The position numbers and the translations under genes were made by a program. The notes beneath the pieces were generated by a model that worked only from the letters and a program-made list of their open reading frames with translations, did not search any database and was not told where the DNA came from. This document shows positions 52,987 to 62,178 of a stretch of 64,000 bases of DNA, in pieces (the stretch's first letter is position 1; each line of letters starts with the position of its first letter). The DNA lies in the NCBI RefSeq assembly GCF_003710825.1, contig NZ_RHHQ01000028.1, positions 62,001-126,000 of the forward strand, in the 5' to 3' direction. This stretch comes from Brevibacillus fluminis (GTDB lineage Bacteria; Bacillota; Bacilli; Brevibacillales; Brevibacillaceae).

Positions 52987-53853
52987 ATGAATCATCGTGT
53001 TTCCAAAGTTGCCGCTATGCTCCTCGGCATTTGCTTGTTGCTGTCTGCATGTTCCGGAGGGCCATCTGGCGACGAAAAAAGCGGGAGCAGCAGCTATTAT
53101 CCGGTTAACGAAACACATGCGGTGAAATACAGCTTCCCAAACCGGCCGTTTGATCTGGATGTGACGTTGGAAGGCTATGGCTGGCAAAACGGAAAGTTTT
53201 ATCTCGTGTTTCACAGCAAAGATATCATTGGAAAGAGTTACTCTCCCGTGTCAAAACGGCTTGCACCGCGGGTGATGCTTGGAGGCAAAGCAGTGACGCT
53301 GAGCGATTTCTTGTGGGAGGAAGGGGCCAGAGAAGTGTACAACGAGAGCGTTTATCGCTATGCGTGTACGGTAAAAAAAGCGGAGATGATCCCGGAAGGA
53401 ACAATCCCGGATGAAATTCACCTCGATAATGCAAACTTTGTTTTAGAGAAAACACCGCCCGCTGCAGAGGTGCTGAATGCCCCGGTCATGATGGAGGAAG
53501 AAGATCGGCAGCTGCAAGGCTCCGTTACTATCGACGGCCGAATCTATGCGCCGACAAAACTGCTGGTGACGGCGGACAAGCGAGAGCTGACACTGACGGT
53601 AACAAGTCAGCGAGAAGGAAAGGAAAGCAGGAACAGACGTTTTTTGCTTATGGATGACAAAAAGCGGATCTACACCTTCACCGATGCTTCGTTGCCCGAT
53701 ACATTCGCTGCCGGAACCAATACGTTTTCCTTGCAGATTGTTGAGCAGCTACCCAAGGATGCAACCGGGCTGCAACTGGTCATTGCAGACGTTGAGTTGG
53801 TTCAATCCGATTTGTATTCGATTATTGCGGAGCAGAAGTTGCGTGTGCTGTAA
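52987..53853 (+). CDS. Lipoprotein of unknown function
   Basis: A 288-residue lipoprotein (lipobox LLSAC near residue 21) with a Ser/Gly linker and a beta-rich body; no family is recognised. The start has AAAGGAATG spacing, and the AT-rich leader of about 180 bases upstream holds its promoter. It is not coupled to its neighbours. Confidence 0.8.
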   Translation: MNHRVSKVAAMLLGICLLLSACSGGPSGDEKSGSSSYYPVNETHAVKYSFPNRPFDLDVTLEGYGWQNGKFYLVFHSKDIIGKSYSPVSKRLAPRVMLGGKAVTLSDFLWEEGAREVYNESVYRYACTVKKAEMIPEGTIPDEIHLDNANFVLEKTPPAAEVLNAPVMMEEEDRQLQGSVTIDGRIYAPTKLLVTADKRELTLTVTSQREGKESRNRRFLLMDDKKRIYTFTDASLPDTFAAGTNTFSLQIVEQLPKDATGLQLVIADVELVQSDLYSIIAEQKLRVL

Positions 53854-53886
53854 TGTGCGAATTTGATGAAAGGAACATTAGAAAGG

Positions 53887-53918
53887 CACTTAACAATTGT
53901 AAGTGAGTCGGGTATAAT
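53887..53918 (+). promoter_or_regulatory. Sigma-A promoter with overlapping dyad, nitroreductase gene
   Basis: TTAACA, 17 bases, TATAAT is a good sigma-A promoter. The dyad CACTTA-N7-TAAGTG (53887-53905) overlaps the -35, a typical place for a repressor of the MarR/HxlR type. No such regulator gene is adjacent. Confidence 0.75.
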
Positions 53919-53950
53919 AGGCTCACGAGATAAAAAGGAGTGGATTTGCC

Positions 53951-54568
53951 ATGACACAAACCAGCCAAAACCAGACTGCGATTGAAGTAATCAAGGAACG
54001 TCATTCCGTTCGCCAATACGAGTCGGGGGTAAAAATTCCGGAAGCCGACCTGCAAGAAATCCTGTCCCTCGCTGCCAGCGCCCCATCCTCTTGGAACCTG
54101 CAGCATTGGCGTTTCCTCGTCATTCAAGACGAAGCAAACAAGCAAAAGCTGCTGCCGATCGCATACAACCAACAGCAAGTCGTTGACGCGTCTGCTGTCG
54201 TGATCGTGCTGGGCGATTTGCAAGCGAACCTGGTTGCGCCTGAAGTCTACGCAAGCGCAACGCCGGAAATCCGCGACATGATGGTTAAGCAAATCGAAGG
54301 CGCGTATGCCAACAACCCGCAGCTTGCCCGCGATGAAGCGATCCGCAATGCTTCTTACGCTGCCATGCAATTGATGCTCGCGGCAAAAGCGAAAGGCTAC
54401 GATTCCGTACCGATGGGCGGATACAATCCAGCTGCACTGATCCAAGAATTCAACATTCCGGAACGTTATGTACCAACATTGATGCTGCCGATCGGAAAAG
54501 CCGCGAAAGCAGCTCGCCCAACCGAGCGCCTTCCGCTCGCACAGCAAGTCATCAACGAGCGCTTCTAA
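53951..54568 (+). CDS. Nitroreductase-family FMN protein
   Basis: A 205-residue flavoprotein of the nitroreductase family: the FMN-binding RHSVRQYESG near the N-terminus, SAPSSWNLQHWRFLVI and the MLPIGKAAKAARPTERLP tail. Such enzymes reduce nitro or quinone compounds with NAD(P)H. AAAAGGAG precedes the ATG. The promoter carries a repressor-like dyad, suggesting induction by electrophiles. Confidence 0.92.
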   Translation: MTQTSQNQTAIEVIKERHSVRQYESGVKIPEADLQEILSLAASAPSSWNLQHWRFLVIQDEANKQKLLPIAYNQQQVVDASAVVIVLGDLQANLVAPEVYASATPEIRDMMVKQIEGAYANNPQLARDEAIRNASYAAMQLMLAAKAKGYDSVPMGGYNPAALIQEFNIPERYVPTLMLPIGKAAKAARPTERLPLAQQVINERF

Positions 54569-54582
54569 ACAGCCAAAAAGAT

Positions 54583-54621
54583 AAGCGAGCGATGGAGCAA
54601 ATCCGCCGCCCGCTTTTTCTT
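54583..54621 (+). terminator. Terminator after the nitroreductase gene
   Basis: AAGCGAGCG pairs with CGCCCGCTT with one mismatch, then TTTTT. Confidence 0.6.
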
Positions 54622-54661
54622 TACGCACGCACTGCACCTGATCGACGAGGGGGAAACCGTA

Positions 54662-54991
54662 ATGCTTATGGTCCATGTCTATTTTCATGTGAAGGAAGAG
54701 CACATCGAGGCATTCAGAGAGGCGACACTGGAAAACGCGCGCAACAGCATCCAGGAGCCGGGAGTCGCCCGCTTTGATGCCTTGCGGCAGCAGGACGATC
54801 CGTCCCGCTTCGTTTTGGTCGAGGTATATCGAACGGCGGAAGATCAGCAGAAGCATCGGGAGACCGCGCATTTTGCCAAATGGCGGTCAGTGGTGATGGA
54901 CATGTTGGTGGAGCCGTATACGTTAGTCAAATACGAAGGCCTGTTCCCGGCCGAATCGGTCTGGTTGGGGGACGGGCAAGATCGGGCATAG
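54662..54991 (+). CDS. Antibiotic biosynthesis monooxygenase (ABM)-domain protein
   Basis: A 109-residue ferredoxin-like ABM protein, pattern MVHVYFHVKEEHIEAFREAT...EPGVARFDALRQQDDPSRFVLVEVYRT...HRETAHFAKW. LsrG and quinol monooxygenases have the same layout. It follows the nitroreductase gene in the same direction and may act in the same redox/electrophile response. GAGGGGG precedes the ATG at 8 bases. Confidence 0.85.
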   Translation: MLMVHVYFHVKEEHIEAFREATLENARNSIQEPGVARFDALRQQDDPSRFVLVEVYRTAEDQQKHRETAHFAKWRSVVMDMLVEPYTLVKYEGLFPAESVWLGDGQDRA

Positions 54992-55018
54992 CCTTACAAG
55001 TAACACACCCGTTACGAG

Positions 55019-55069
55019 CAAAAAGAGCACCTTTACGCCAATGATGGCGCGGGGCGCTCTTTTTTTCTT
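55019..55069. terminator. Terminator between ABM and GlnL-type genes
   Basis: AAAAAGAGC pairs with GCTCTTTTT around an inner TACGCCA/TGGCGC part; T- and A-runs flank it. Confidence 0.75.
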
Positions 55070-55073
55070 TGGT

Positions 55074-56003
55074 CTACAGCTGATTTAGCAGCCGCTTTGC
55101 TTCCAGATATAAGACGTAAACGAACTTTTTCGGGTTGATTTTGGCTGTAGAAGAGGAGGTGTCCGTCTGGTTTTCCAGCTCCAGCATTTTTTTGCGCACC
55201 TCGGTGAAATCAAAGAATTTGGACGCATAGTTTTCAAAAATCGGATTGGCGTAGTCGGTCAATCCGAGAGAAGCCAAGTGGGAGAGCGCCTGCGAGATGG
55301 CCCGTCGGATTCGCTGCTCCGATGCCTTTACTTCCTTTTGCAAGGCTGCGCTCGTCGCGTCTTCCCCCAATTTTTTGACTGCCACGCACTGATACAGTTC
55401 TTTCAGTGCCGGAAACTGCTTTTCATAAATGGCAGCTGCTTCGGGGCTCGCGATGTATTCGAGCATGTCGAGTAAGTCTTTGCTGCCGCTTTCGCCGATC
55501 ATGCCAAGCTCGCTTAAAACATGCTTGCCTGCCGTGCGAATGGATTTTTCTGCGGGGATAGCCGGTTTGGTCTCAAGCGATTTGCCCAAATTCAACGCGC
55601 TAAGCGACCGTTGAATGTCCTCCACAGACCGCTGCAGACGAATTCGCTCGCTCACCTTTTGGATTACGGTGATCACCTCCAGGCGGTTGATCGGCTTGGT
55701 GATGTAATATTCAATCCCGAGCGAGTAAGCTTCGGCAATCATCTCTTTCGATTCGATTTGCGAGATCATAATAATTTTTCCCGCGAAAAACGGGGCGATC
55801 TGGCGGATGGTTTCGATGCCATCCTGAATCGGCATCAAGAGATCGATCAGCAAAATGTCCACCTGCTTGAGCGCAAGCAGAGATTCATTCACAAAGGAAC
55901 CGTCCTCCGCTTCTCCCGCAATCGTCCCGAGGTCAGTATCTTCGATAATATGGGTGAGCATTGTACGGACAGCAGGATCGTCATCCGTAATAAAAAAACG
56001 CAT
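55074..56003 (-). CDS. glnL: GlnL/YcbB-type response regulator
   Basis: A 309-residue regulator: the receiver domain (1-120) has DDD near the start, phospho-acceptor Asp in LLIDLLMP and Lys in YYITKP. The C-terminal YcbB-type domain holds ASEQRIRRAISQALSHLASLG as the HTH and a conserved KKFVYVLYLEAKRLL tail. GlnK/GlnL pairs control glutamine or glutamate uptake and use in Bacillus. ATG 56003 follows AGGGGG. The kinase precedes it, and the target symporter is divergent. Confidence 0.88.
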   Translation of the reverse strand: MRFFITDDDPAVRTMLTHIIEDTDLGTIAGEAEDGSFVNESLLALKQVDILLIDLLMPIQDGIETIRQIAPFFAGKIIMISQIESKEMIAEAYSLGIEYYITKPINRLEVITVIQKVSERIRLQRSVEDIQRSLSALNLGKSLETKPAIPAEKSIRTAGKHVLSELGMIGESGSKDLLDMLEYIASPEAAAIYEKQFPALKELYQCVAVKKLGEDATSAALQKEVKASEQRIRRAISQALSHLASLGLTDYANPIFENYASKFFDFTEVRKKMLELENQTDTSSSTAKINPKKFVYVLYLEAKRLLNQL

Positions 56004-56050
56004 GGGAATCACCCCCTTTTCTTCGTTAAATCGCCGATCCTTGCAGGCTG

Positions 56051-57325
56051 CTACGTAGGTTTGCAGATGATTTGCTGCATCGGTAGCTTGACCGTAAAGG
56101 TCGTCTCGCCGGGAACGGAGTCGACTGTCACATGCCCATTCAGGCTGTCCACAACTTCTTTCACATACGTAAGCCCAATCCCGGTGGACGGCTGGCCGGT
56201 CAAGTCGAATTTGGTTGTGAAGCCGGGCGTGAACAGCACCTGCGGATCTTTTGCCTTGATTCCCGGGCCGTTGTCAGTGACTTGCAAAATCACCCAGCTG
56301 CCTTCCTGACGGATTACAATGGCGATGCGGCCGCTTTCGGGAATGGCCTCGATGGCATTCGTCACCAGATTGTTCAGCAAGGAGAGCGTCGTATAAATCG
56401 GAAAAGGCGTCTCGGGCAAATCGCAGCGCCAGTCAATCTCAATCTCCTTGCCCACCAGGCGGGCGTATTTGAGGTTGGCTCGCACGGCGATGCGCCCAAG
56501 CTCGGCAAGCGGCATTTCGTCCGTCGCATTTTCATTGGAGATCATTTTGGACAGACCGGCATAAATCCGCTGGTTGTCCTTTTTGATTTCATGCACCTGA
56601 CCGGCGATATGGAGCGCAGTCTGCGCGAACGCCTCGGACTGGCCCAGCGGATGCTCCTTTAGTTTACGATAAAAATCATAGCAATTTCTCGTGATTTCTT
56701 CCGAGTGGCGCAGATTTTTTTTCAGCAAAATGGATTCCTCGTACAAATCTGACACGAGCATCAGGATGTGGGCGTGGCGCTTGCGCTGCTGGGCCTCCAA
56801 CCGCTGTGATTGCCTCAGCTCAATCAAGGCGAAAAAGCTGAGCACGAAGAAGCTGCGCAGGATGGCAAACGCCGTGATTTTACCGAGCGTTGCGATGGTG
56901 AAGATGTCGCTCGCTGGCTCGCGCAATAGCAGCTCGATGATGTTGCCCAAAATCTCCACGCCCGTTCCCAAGAGACCCACCAGCAACGGGCGATGATGGA
57001 AGCGGTTGATGCGAAACAGCGAATAGAAGCAGCCGAACGATAGGTAGAAAAAGAAGACGGGGACTAAAGAGAGCAACGAGCTGGACGCGGAAAAGCCTTC
57101 GGCAGCATAAAACCAGTCCAATCCAAACCGGAAGAGCACTACCGCAATCCCGACGGCCAGTCCGGACAAATAAGCCGGGATGCGGGGCAGCCACAGCAAA
57201 AAGAAAAAGAATGCGGTTGTGCCGAAGCTGACCCGAAAATCATTGGTAAACGGGTAAAATTTCCACTCGCCAGCTAGCGGGACGACGACCAGCATTAGCA
57301 AAAACATGTAGAAGGTTTCTCTCAT
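56051..57325 (-). CDS. glnK: GlnK-type sensor histidine kinase
   Basis: A 424-residue kinase with six to seven TM helices in the first 200 residues and almost no loops. A SpoB-like dimerisation helix carries the phospho-acceptor His in HIAGQVHEIKKDNQRI, and a C-terminal HATPase domain has NNLVTNAIEAI, DNGPGIKAKDPQVLFTPGFTTK and GIGLTYVKE. It pairs with the regulator 48 bases downstream. ATG 57325 is preferred over a GTG 9 bases earlier for ribosome-site spacing. Confidence 0.88.
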   Translation of the reverse strand: MRETFYMFLLMLVVVPLAGEWKFYPFTNDFRVSFGTTAFFFFLLWLPRIPAYLSGLAVGIAVVLFRFGLDWFYAAEGFSASSSLLSLVPVFFFYLSFGCFYSLFRINRFHHRPLLVGLLGTGVEILGNIIELLLREPASDIFTIATLGKITAFAILRSFFVLSFFALIELRQSQRLEAQQRKRHAHILMLVSDLYEESILLKKNLRHSEEITRNCYDFYRKLKEHPLGQSEAFAQTALHIAGQVHEIKKDNQRIYAGLSKMISNENATDEMPLAELGRIAVRANLKYARLVGKEIEIDWRCDLPETPFPIYTTLSLLNNLVTNAIEAIPESGRIAIVIRQEGSWVILQVTDNGPGIKAKDPQVLFTPGFTTKFDLTGQPSTGIGLTYVKEVVDSLNGHVTVDSVPGETTFTVKLPMQQIICKPT

Positions 57326-57477
57326 TGCATACACTCTTTTCGAAGAAATCGTAGAAAAATCTTGGAATTTGCAGATTATTCTTTAACGAAATATAGATTT
57401 ATGTAGTTTTTTATAGGTATCCGCTTACATTTAGACAATATCACCATACTTGCGCAAAAGCAAAGAAAGGGGACCTT

Positions 57478-58755
57478 ATGAAAAAATACGGATTAGCCGT
57501 CCAGATTTTGATCGGTCTGGCACTTGGTATTCTTGTTGGTGCACTCTTTTTTGGAAATCCATCTGTTGAACAGTATTTACAGCCAATCGGCGATATTTTT
57601 ATTCGTTTGATCAAAATGATCGTGGTTCCGATCGTCGTCGCTTCACTGGTCATTGGGGTTGCCAGCGTCGGAGACATGAAGCAGCTCGGGAAAATCGGCG
57701 GGAAAACGATTCTGTATTTTGAAATTGTCACGACCATTGCGATTGTTGTGGGATTGCTAGCATCGAATATTTTTCAGCCGGGTGTCGGCGTCGACATGAG
57801 CCACCTGGCGAAAACGGATATACACTCCTATGTGGAAACGGCGGAAACTGCCACACACCACAGCTTTATTGATACATTCGTTAACATCGTACCGAAAAAC
57901 ATTTTTGAATCGTTAGTCAAAGGCGACATGCTGGCGGTCATTTTCTTCTCCGTCCTGTTCGGCCTCGGCGTAGCGGCGATCGGGGAGCGGGGGAAACCGG
58001 TTCTGGCCTTCTTTGAAGGGGTTGCCGAGACGATGTTCTGGGTAACGAACCAAATCATGAAATTCGCGCCATTCGGTGTTTTTGCCTTGATTGGCGTAAC
58101 CGTTTCCAAATTCGGTTTGAGCTCTTTGGTTCCATTAGGAAAGCTGGTTTTGCTGGTGTATGGCACGATGTTCGTGTTCATCGTTCTCGTTATGGGCGGT
58201 ATTGCAAAAATGGTGGGGACAAGCATTTTCGCGATCATCCGCATCCTCAAGGACGAGATTTTGCTGGCATACTCCACAGCGAGCTCGGAGACCGTTTTGC
58301 CGAAAATCATCGAAAAGATGGAGAAGTTCGGCTGTCCAAAGGCAATCACATCTTTTGTTGTGCCGACCGGGTATTCATTTAACCTGGACGGATCGACACT
58401 GTACCAAGCGCTAGCTGCGATTTTCATCGCGCAGATGTACGGCGTTCACCTGTCGATCGGCAGCCAGATCACACTGATGCTGGTGCTGATGGTTACCTCC
58501 AAAGGGATTGCGGGCGTACCAGGCGTTTCGTTCGTAGTCTTGCTGGCGACGTTGGGTTCTGTCGGTATTCCGCTCGAAGGCCTTGCATTCATCGCGGGTA
58601 TCGACCGTATTCTCGACATGGCGCGCACCGTCGTGAATGTTATCGGCAACGCGCTGGCTACAGTGGTCATCTCCAAGTGGGAAGGCAAGTATGACAGCGC
58701 AAAAGGAAAAGTGTATCTGCAAAGCTATCAAACCAATAGCCGCAAAGCAGCATAA
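57478..58755 (+). CDS. Dicarboxylate/amino acid:cation symporter (DAACS, glutamate-type)
   Basis: A 425-residue sodium- or proton-coupled symporter of the GltP/GltT/DctA family: about eight TM helices and two re-entrant loops with AYSTASSETVLPKIIEKM, PTGYSFNLDGSTLYQALAAIF and the substrate-contacting TSKGIAGVPGVSFVVLLATL. It imports glutamate, aspartate or C4-dicarboxylates. It is divergent from GlnKL, its likely regulator. AAAGGGG precedes the ATG. Confidence 0.93.
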   Translation: MKKYGLAVQILIGLALGILVGALFFGNPSVEQYLQPIGDIFIRLIKMIVVPIVVASLVIGVASVGDMKQLGKIGGKTILYFEIVTTIAIVVGLLASNIFQPGVGVDMSHLAKTDIHSYVETAETATHHSFIDTFVNIVPKNIFESLVKGDMLAVIFFSVLFGLGVAAIGERGKPVLAFFEGVAETMFWVTNQIMKFAPFGVFALIGVTVSKFGLSSLVPLGKLVLLVYGTMFVFIVLVMGGIAKMVGTSIFAIIRILKDEILLAYSTASSETVLPKIIEKMEKFGCPKAITSFVVPTGYSFNLDGSTLYQALAAIFIAQMYGVHLSIGSQITLMLVLMVTSKGIAGVPGVSFVVLLATLGSVGIPLEGLAFIAGIDRILDMARTVVNVIGNALATVVISKWEGKYDSAKGKVYLQSYQTNSRKAA

Positions 58756-58757
58756 AC

Positions 58758-58802
58758 AACAAACAGCCACCCGAATGCATAACGGGTGGCTGTTTTCTTT
58801 TG
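58758..58802. terminator. Terminator between symporter and isochorismatase-like genes
   Basis: AACAGCCACCCG pairs with CGGGTGGCTGTT, then a T-run; an A-run precedes it. Confidence 0.88.
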
Positions 58803-58811
58803 GACGGCGCT

Positions 58812-59372
58812 TTACCGGTACGTGTCGTGGATAGGCTCGAACACGGTTTCGCCGGAATCGCGGACGATCACGAAATTGTCGATGTTATACAGGCCATGCA
58901 GGCATGCGTTATGATGAGCCACGATTTGTTCGGCTTGAAGCGCTTCGCTGTCTGTGGTCGAATGCCCGTCGCGCACGAGTGTCACGTCATACCCGAGTGT
59001 TGTGGCCCGCCGAACGGCCGAATCGATGCAATATTCCGTTTTGCAGCCGACGATCACCAGATGGTTGATCTCCATCGTCTGCAGCACATCGTGGAGGTTG
59101 GTGTGAACAAACGCATCGGTCGCTTTTTTCACCACGACGACCTCACCCGCAAGCGGCGCGAGCTCAGGGTGAATCTGGAATTCGAGCGCGTCTAGGGGAG
59201 CGACATCCACGTCTTGGACATAGAGGACAGGGACGGAGCGCGTCCGCGCCTGTTCGATCAGGGAACGGATGGTGGAGACAAGCGCCGCTGCTTTATGGAC
59301 CGGGCCCGCTTTCGGGCCGTCGATGATTCCGATTTGCGTATCAATGACTAGCAATGCCGTTTTTTTATCCAA
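58812..59372 (-). CDS. Cysteine hydrolase, isochorismatase family
   Basis: A 186-residue hydrolase with the triad Asp in LLVIDTQ, Lys in VVVKKATDAF and Cys in GCKTEYCIDSAVRRA. These enzymes cleave isochorismate, nicotinamide or related amides. The TTG at 59372 is chosen because AGGAGG lies 7 bases upstream; an in-frame ATG 69 bases earlier has no such site and adds a Cys-rich, non-family stretch. Confidence 0.85.
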   Translation of the reverse strand: MDKKTALLVIDTQIGIIDGPKAGPVHKAAALVSTIRSLIEQARTRSVPVLYVQDVDVAPLDALEFQIHPELAPLAGEVVVVKKATDAFVHTNLHDVLQTMEINHLVIVGCKTEYCIDSAVRRATTLGYDVTLVRDGHSTTDSEALQAEQIVAHHNACLHGLYNIDNFVIVRDSGETVFEPIHDTYR

Positions 59373-59843
59373 TGTCGTTCCTCCTGGTTTGCAGGAAGAA
59401 GCCTGGTTACACGCTTCCTCCTGTTTTTTGTTGTTCTCCAAGCTTTATGTGGAAACGGGCGGTCGTGTATGATCTCATTCCCCATCAACTCCCTTTGGAA
59501 AAATTGACGTGCACATCCTGATTTTGGATGACGAGCCTTTCTTCAGTGTAGCAATTCTCGCCTGGAAAATCTGCATTTTTCCAGACTCTAACTAAAAAAT
59601 AACGAGTGTAGAAGCGCGACAGCCGTTTGGCCCGAGCAGCAAAATTCCGGATTCGTCGAACCCGTCGTTCATTCAATACGCGGCAACCTGGTTTTACGGC
59701 TCACGGGAATGGCGTAGCGGACTGGCGGAAGCGTGGTTTTGGGCGTTACCGAAGGTGGTGAGGGCCAATCGACGCCAGCAGCTGGGCACCTTTTGCAGGC
59801 ACGAACATATGCTGTGAAAAAAACGGTTTGGAGTGTTTTGCAG

Positions 59844-61985
59844 ATGTGGGATGAACAGAAATTGCTTGAGGTGGTTCGCAAGCATCTGCCGCCGACAGCA
59901 GAAATATGCCGGGAGGACGACTGGGCTCGTCGCGTATGCGTCCGTCTGGAAGATGTGGACGGCGATGGGATGCAGGAGATAGTGGGTACATACCACTTGG
60001 AAGGCAACACGTACATTATGGGACTGAAGGTAGATGAGTCAGGCTGGCAATTGGTCGCCAATCTAATCGGCAGCCACCGGTACCCTCATGATTTTCACCG
60101 TGGTGGTGCTCCTTATTACTGGTATTATCTCGCCGAAGCCCAACTCAAGGCGAATATGCCGCAGCAAGCGGTAAAATCGATTGAATCCGGATGGCGATTA
60201 AAAGAAGCCGGTCCATCGCGTGAATCTTGGCTGGAATTGCTTCAGCAGGTGCGCATTGAATTGGTCAGGCAAACGGTGAACCTGTTTCCGGCGTCGGTCA
60301 AAACCGATCGGGGGACGAAATGGGGTTATATCAATGATAAAGGACAGCTGGTTATCGATCCGCGCTATGATTACGCCGACGATTTTCAGGAAAATGGCCT
60401 GGCGATCGTCACGCTCCTGGATAAAAACGGGTTGATTGATAAAGACAACAAGTACGTGATTGTGCCGAAATATGATACCATCACACGGTTTTCACAAGAC
60501 CGCGCCGCTGTCGTCGACGCCGCTGGCTTCCATGTGATCAATGATAAAGGTGAGATTTTGACCGACAAGCCGTACAGCTTCATTGGCATGTATCAGGAGG
60601 GCCGGGCGTTGTTTTCGCAAGTCGATCCCCAGGGCACGAGCCATTACGGTTATTTAGACCGGGAAGGCAAGGAAGTGATTCCCGCCACGTACCAAAGCGG
60701 GACTGACTTCCATGAAGGGCGTGCAGTCGTGCAGGCAAGGCCGAATGAATTCATTCTGATTGGCCGCAACGGCGAACGACTGCACACATTCTCGTATGCC
60801 AATGTCGGGCAATCGGGAGACGGTCTCCTCGCTTTTCAGGAGACAGAAAATGGTCCGTACGGGTATGTGGATGAAAACGGAAACGTCGTGATCCCCCCTC
60901 GTTACTTGACCGCGCAGCCTTTCGAGAAGGGGAGGGCCATCGTCAATGCGGCGAAAGATTTTGCGGAGAACAATCAATACGGCTTGATTGATAAAAAAGG
61001 AACGTTCCTCATTCCGGGAGAGTACAACGATATCCATTCGCTGAAGGAAAACAGGGTGGCTGTCGGCAAGGCGAGAGATCCGCAGCGGCCTTACCTCGGC
61101 TCCAAATTCGCTATTGCAGATACGGACGGCAAAATATTTACCGATTTTCTTTACAATGAAGTGATGGAATACCAGGACGGCAAAGCATCCGCCAATGATG
61201 ACCGTCATACGTTTTTCATCAACCGCGGAGGGCAAATTGACCGGTTTTTCCCCATGCTGGAGGGAAGCGGCACGCTGACCCAAGAAAACGATCTGGTCAA
61301 AGCGCTGATCAACCAGCGCGTCTCGTACTATACGCGCACCGGCAACCCCGTCTGGCGGCAAAATACGGTGATCCCGCTGACCGATCAATACCGTGTCAGG
61401 GAAGAGCTGTTTAACCCGAACAAAGACTACATCGTCTACTATCCGCGGGTCGAGGGCATGGCCAACAAGGACGCGCAAAACAAAATAAACGATCGGCTCA
61501 AGGACATGTCGCAGGTGAAGCCGATTCCCGCCAACGAACAGCTGGACTACAGCTATTCGGGAGACTTCTCGGTCGAGTTTTTCCGCAAGCAGCTGCTTGA
61601 GATGTTGCTGGTCGGTTACAATTTCCCCTTTGGCGCTGCACATGGTATGCCGACGCAGACATACGCGCACATCGATCTGGTAAAAGGAAGAATGTATCAG
61701 CTCAAAGACCTCTTCAAACCAAACAGCAATTATGTGAAGGTACTGAGCGAGATCGTCGGGAATTTGATCAAGAACGACCCGCAGTACTCCTACGTCTTCC
61801 CAGGTAGCTACAAGGGCATCAAACCGGACCAACCATTCTATGTCAAACAAGACGCGCTATATCTTTATTTTGCGCCGTACGAAATCGGGCCCTATGCCGC
61901 AGGCTTCCCAACCTTCCGGATTCCGTTTGCGCAAATCATGGATATCATCGATACTGAGGGCGATTTCTGGCAATCGTTTCATTGA
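59844..61985 (+). CDS. WG-repeat protein with C-terminal DUF3298-like domain
   Basis: A 713-residue protein. Residues 1-60 form an FG-GAP-like/LEDVDGDGMQEIVG module. About 155-470 hold at least five WG repeats of the form WGYINDKGQLVIDPRYDYA (copies begin near 60320, 60420, 60645, 60855 and 60978). The C-terminal 190 residues look like the DUF3298/RsiV extracellular fold. The start is uncertain: ATG 59844 has GGAG 10 bases upstream, while the frame stays open to 59733 from a GTG. No signal peptide is visible in either case. The 400 bases upstream hold no clear gene, which could mean a degraded 5' end. Confidence 0.75.
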   Translation: MWDEQKLLEVVRKHLPPTAEICREDDWARRVCVRLEDVDGDGMQEIVGTYHLEGNTYIMGLKVDESGWQLVANLIGSHRYPHDFHRGGAPYYWYYLAEAQLKANMPQQAVKSIESGWRLKEAGPSRESWLELLQQVRIELVRQTVNLFPASVKTDRGTKWGYINDKGQLVIDPRYDYADDFQENGLAIVTLLDKNGLIDKDNKYVIVPKYDTITRFSQDRAAVVDAAGFHVINDKGEILTDKPYSFIGMYQEGRALFSQVDPQGTSHYGYLDREGKEVIPATYQSGTDFHEGRAVVQARPNEFILIGRNGERLHTFSYANVGQSGDGLLAFQETENGPYGYVDENGNVVIPPRYLTAQPFEKGRAIVNAAKDFAENNQYGLIDKKGTFLIPGEYNDIHSLKENRVAVGKARDPQRPYLGSKFAIADTDGKIFTDFLYNEVMEYQDGKASANDDRHTFFINRGGQIDRFFPMLEGSGTLTQENDLVKALINQRVSYYTRTGNPVWRQNTVIPLTDQYRVREELFNPNKDYIVYYPRVEGMANKDAQNKINDRLKDMSQVKPIPANEQLDYSYSGDFSVEFFRKQLLEMLLVGYNFPFGAAHGMPTQTYAHIDLVKGRMYQLKDLFKPNSNYVKVLSEIVGNLIKNDPQYSYVFPGSYKGIKPDQPFYVKQDALYLYFAPYEIGPYAAGFPTFRIPFAQIMDIIDTEGDFWQSFH

Positions 61986-61992
61986 AATCAGC

Positions 61993-62040
61993 GAAAAAAG
62001 GATGGGGCTGTTATGTGGGCTTCATCCTTTTTATTTTTTG
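61993..62040 (+). terminator. Terminator after the WG-repeat gene
   Basis: AAAAAGGATG pairs with CATCCTTTTT around an 18-base loop, then a T-run. Confidence 0.82.
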
Positions 62041-62074
62041 GGGGTATTCGGAAATGATCGTGAAAAGGGGCTTA

Positions 62075-62172
62075 TAATTCGCCCTTCTCCAATTTTTCAA
62101 TCAAAGTGGAAATGTCAATACCACGAAGCTGTTCGCCATGCTCACGAACCACACCGACAGGAGAATAATATC
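62075..62172 (-). pseudogene. Unidentified C-terminal coding remnant
   Basis: A minus-strand frame just after the MFS stop reads YYSPVGVVREHGEQLRGIDISTLIEKLEKGEL and a stop. It looks like real protein (balanced, helical ending) but has no start and overlaps nothing. It may be the end of a gene interrupted when the AT-rich ArsR-MFS cassette arrived. The family is not recognised. Confidence 0.35.
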
Positions 62173-62178
62173 GAACAT

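Noticed and set aside
55521..56309. Plus-strand open frame of 262 codons opposite the GlnKL genes
   Set aside because: Antisense to two well-supported genes, with no ribosome site or family match.
59485..59676. 63-codon minus-strand frame before the WG-repeat gene
   Set aside because: Arg-rich start, no ribosome site, no family features.
60654..61850. Long open frame (398 codons) on the minus strand inside the WG-repeat gene
   Set aside because: Low-complexity His/Arg/Val-rich translation without family features; it is the antisense of a clear repeat protein.
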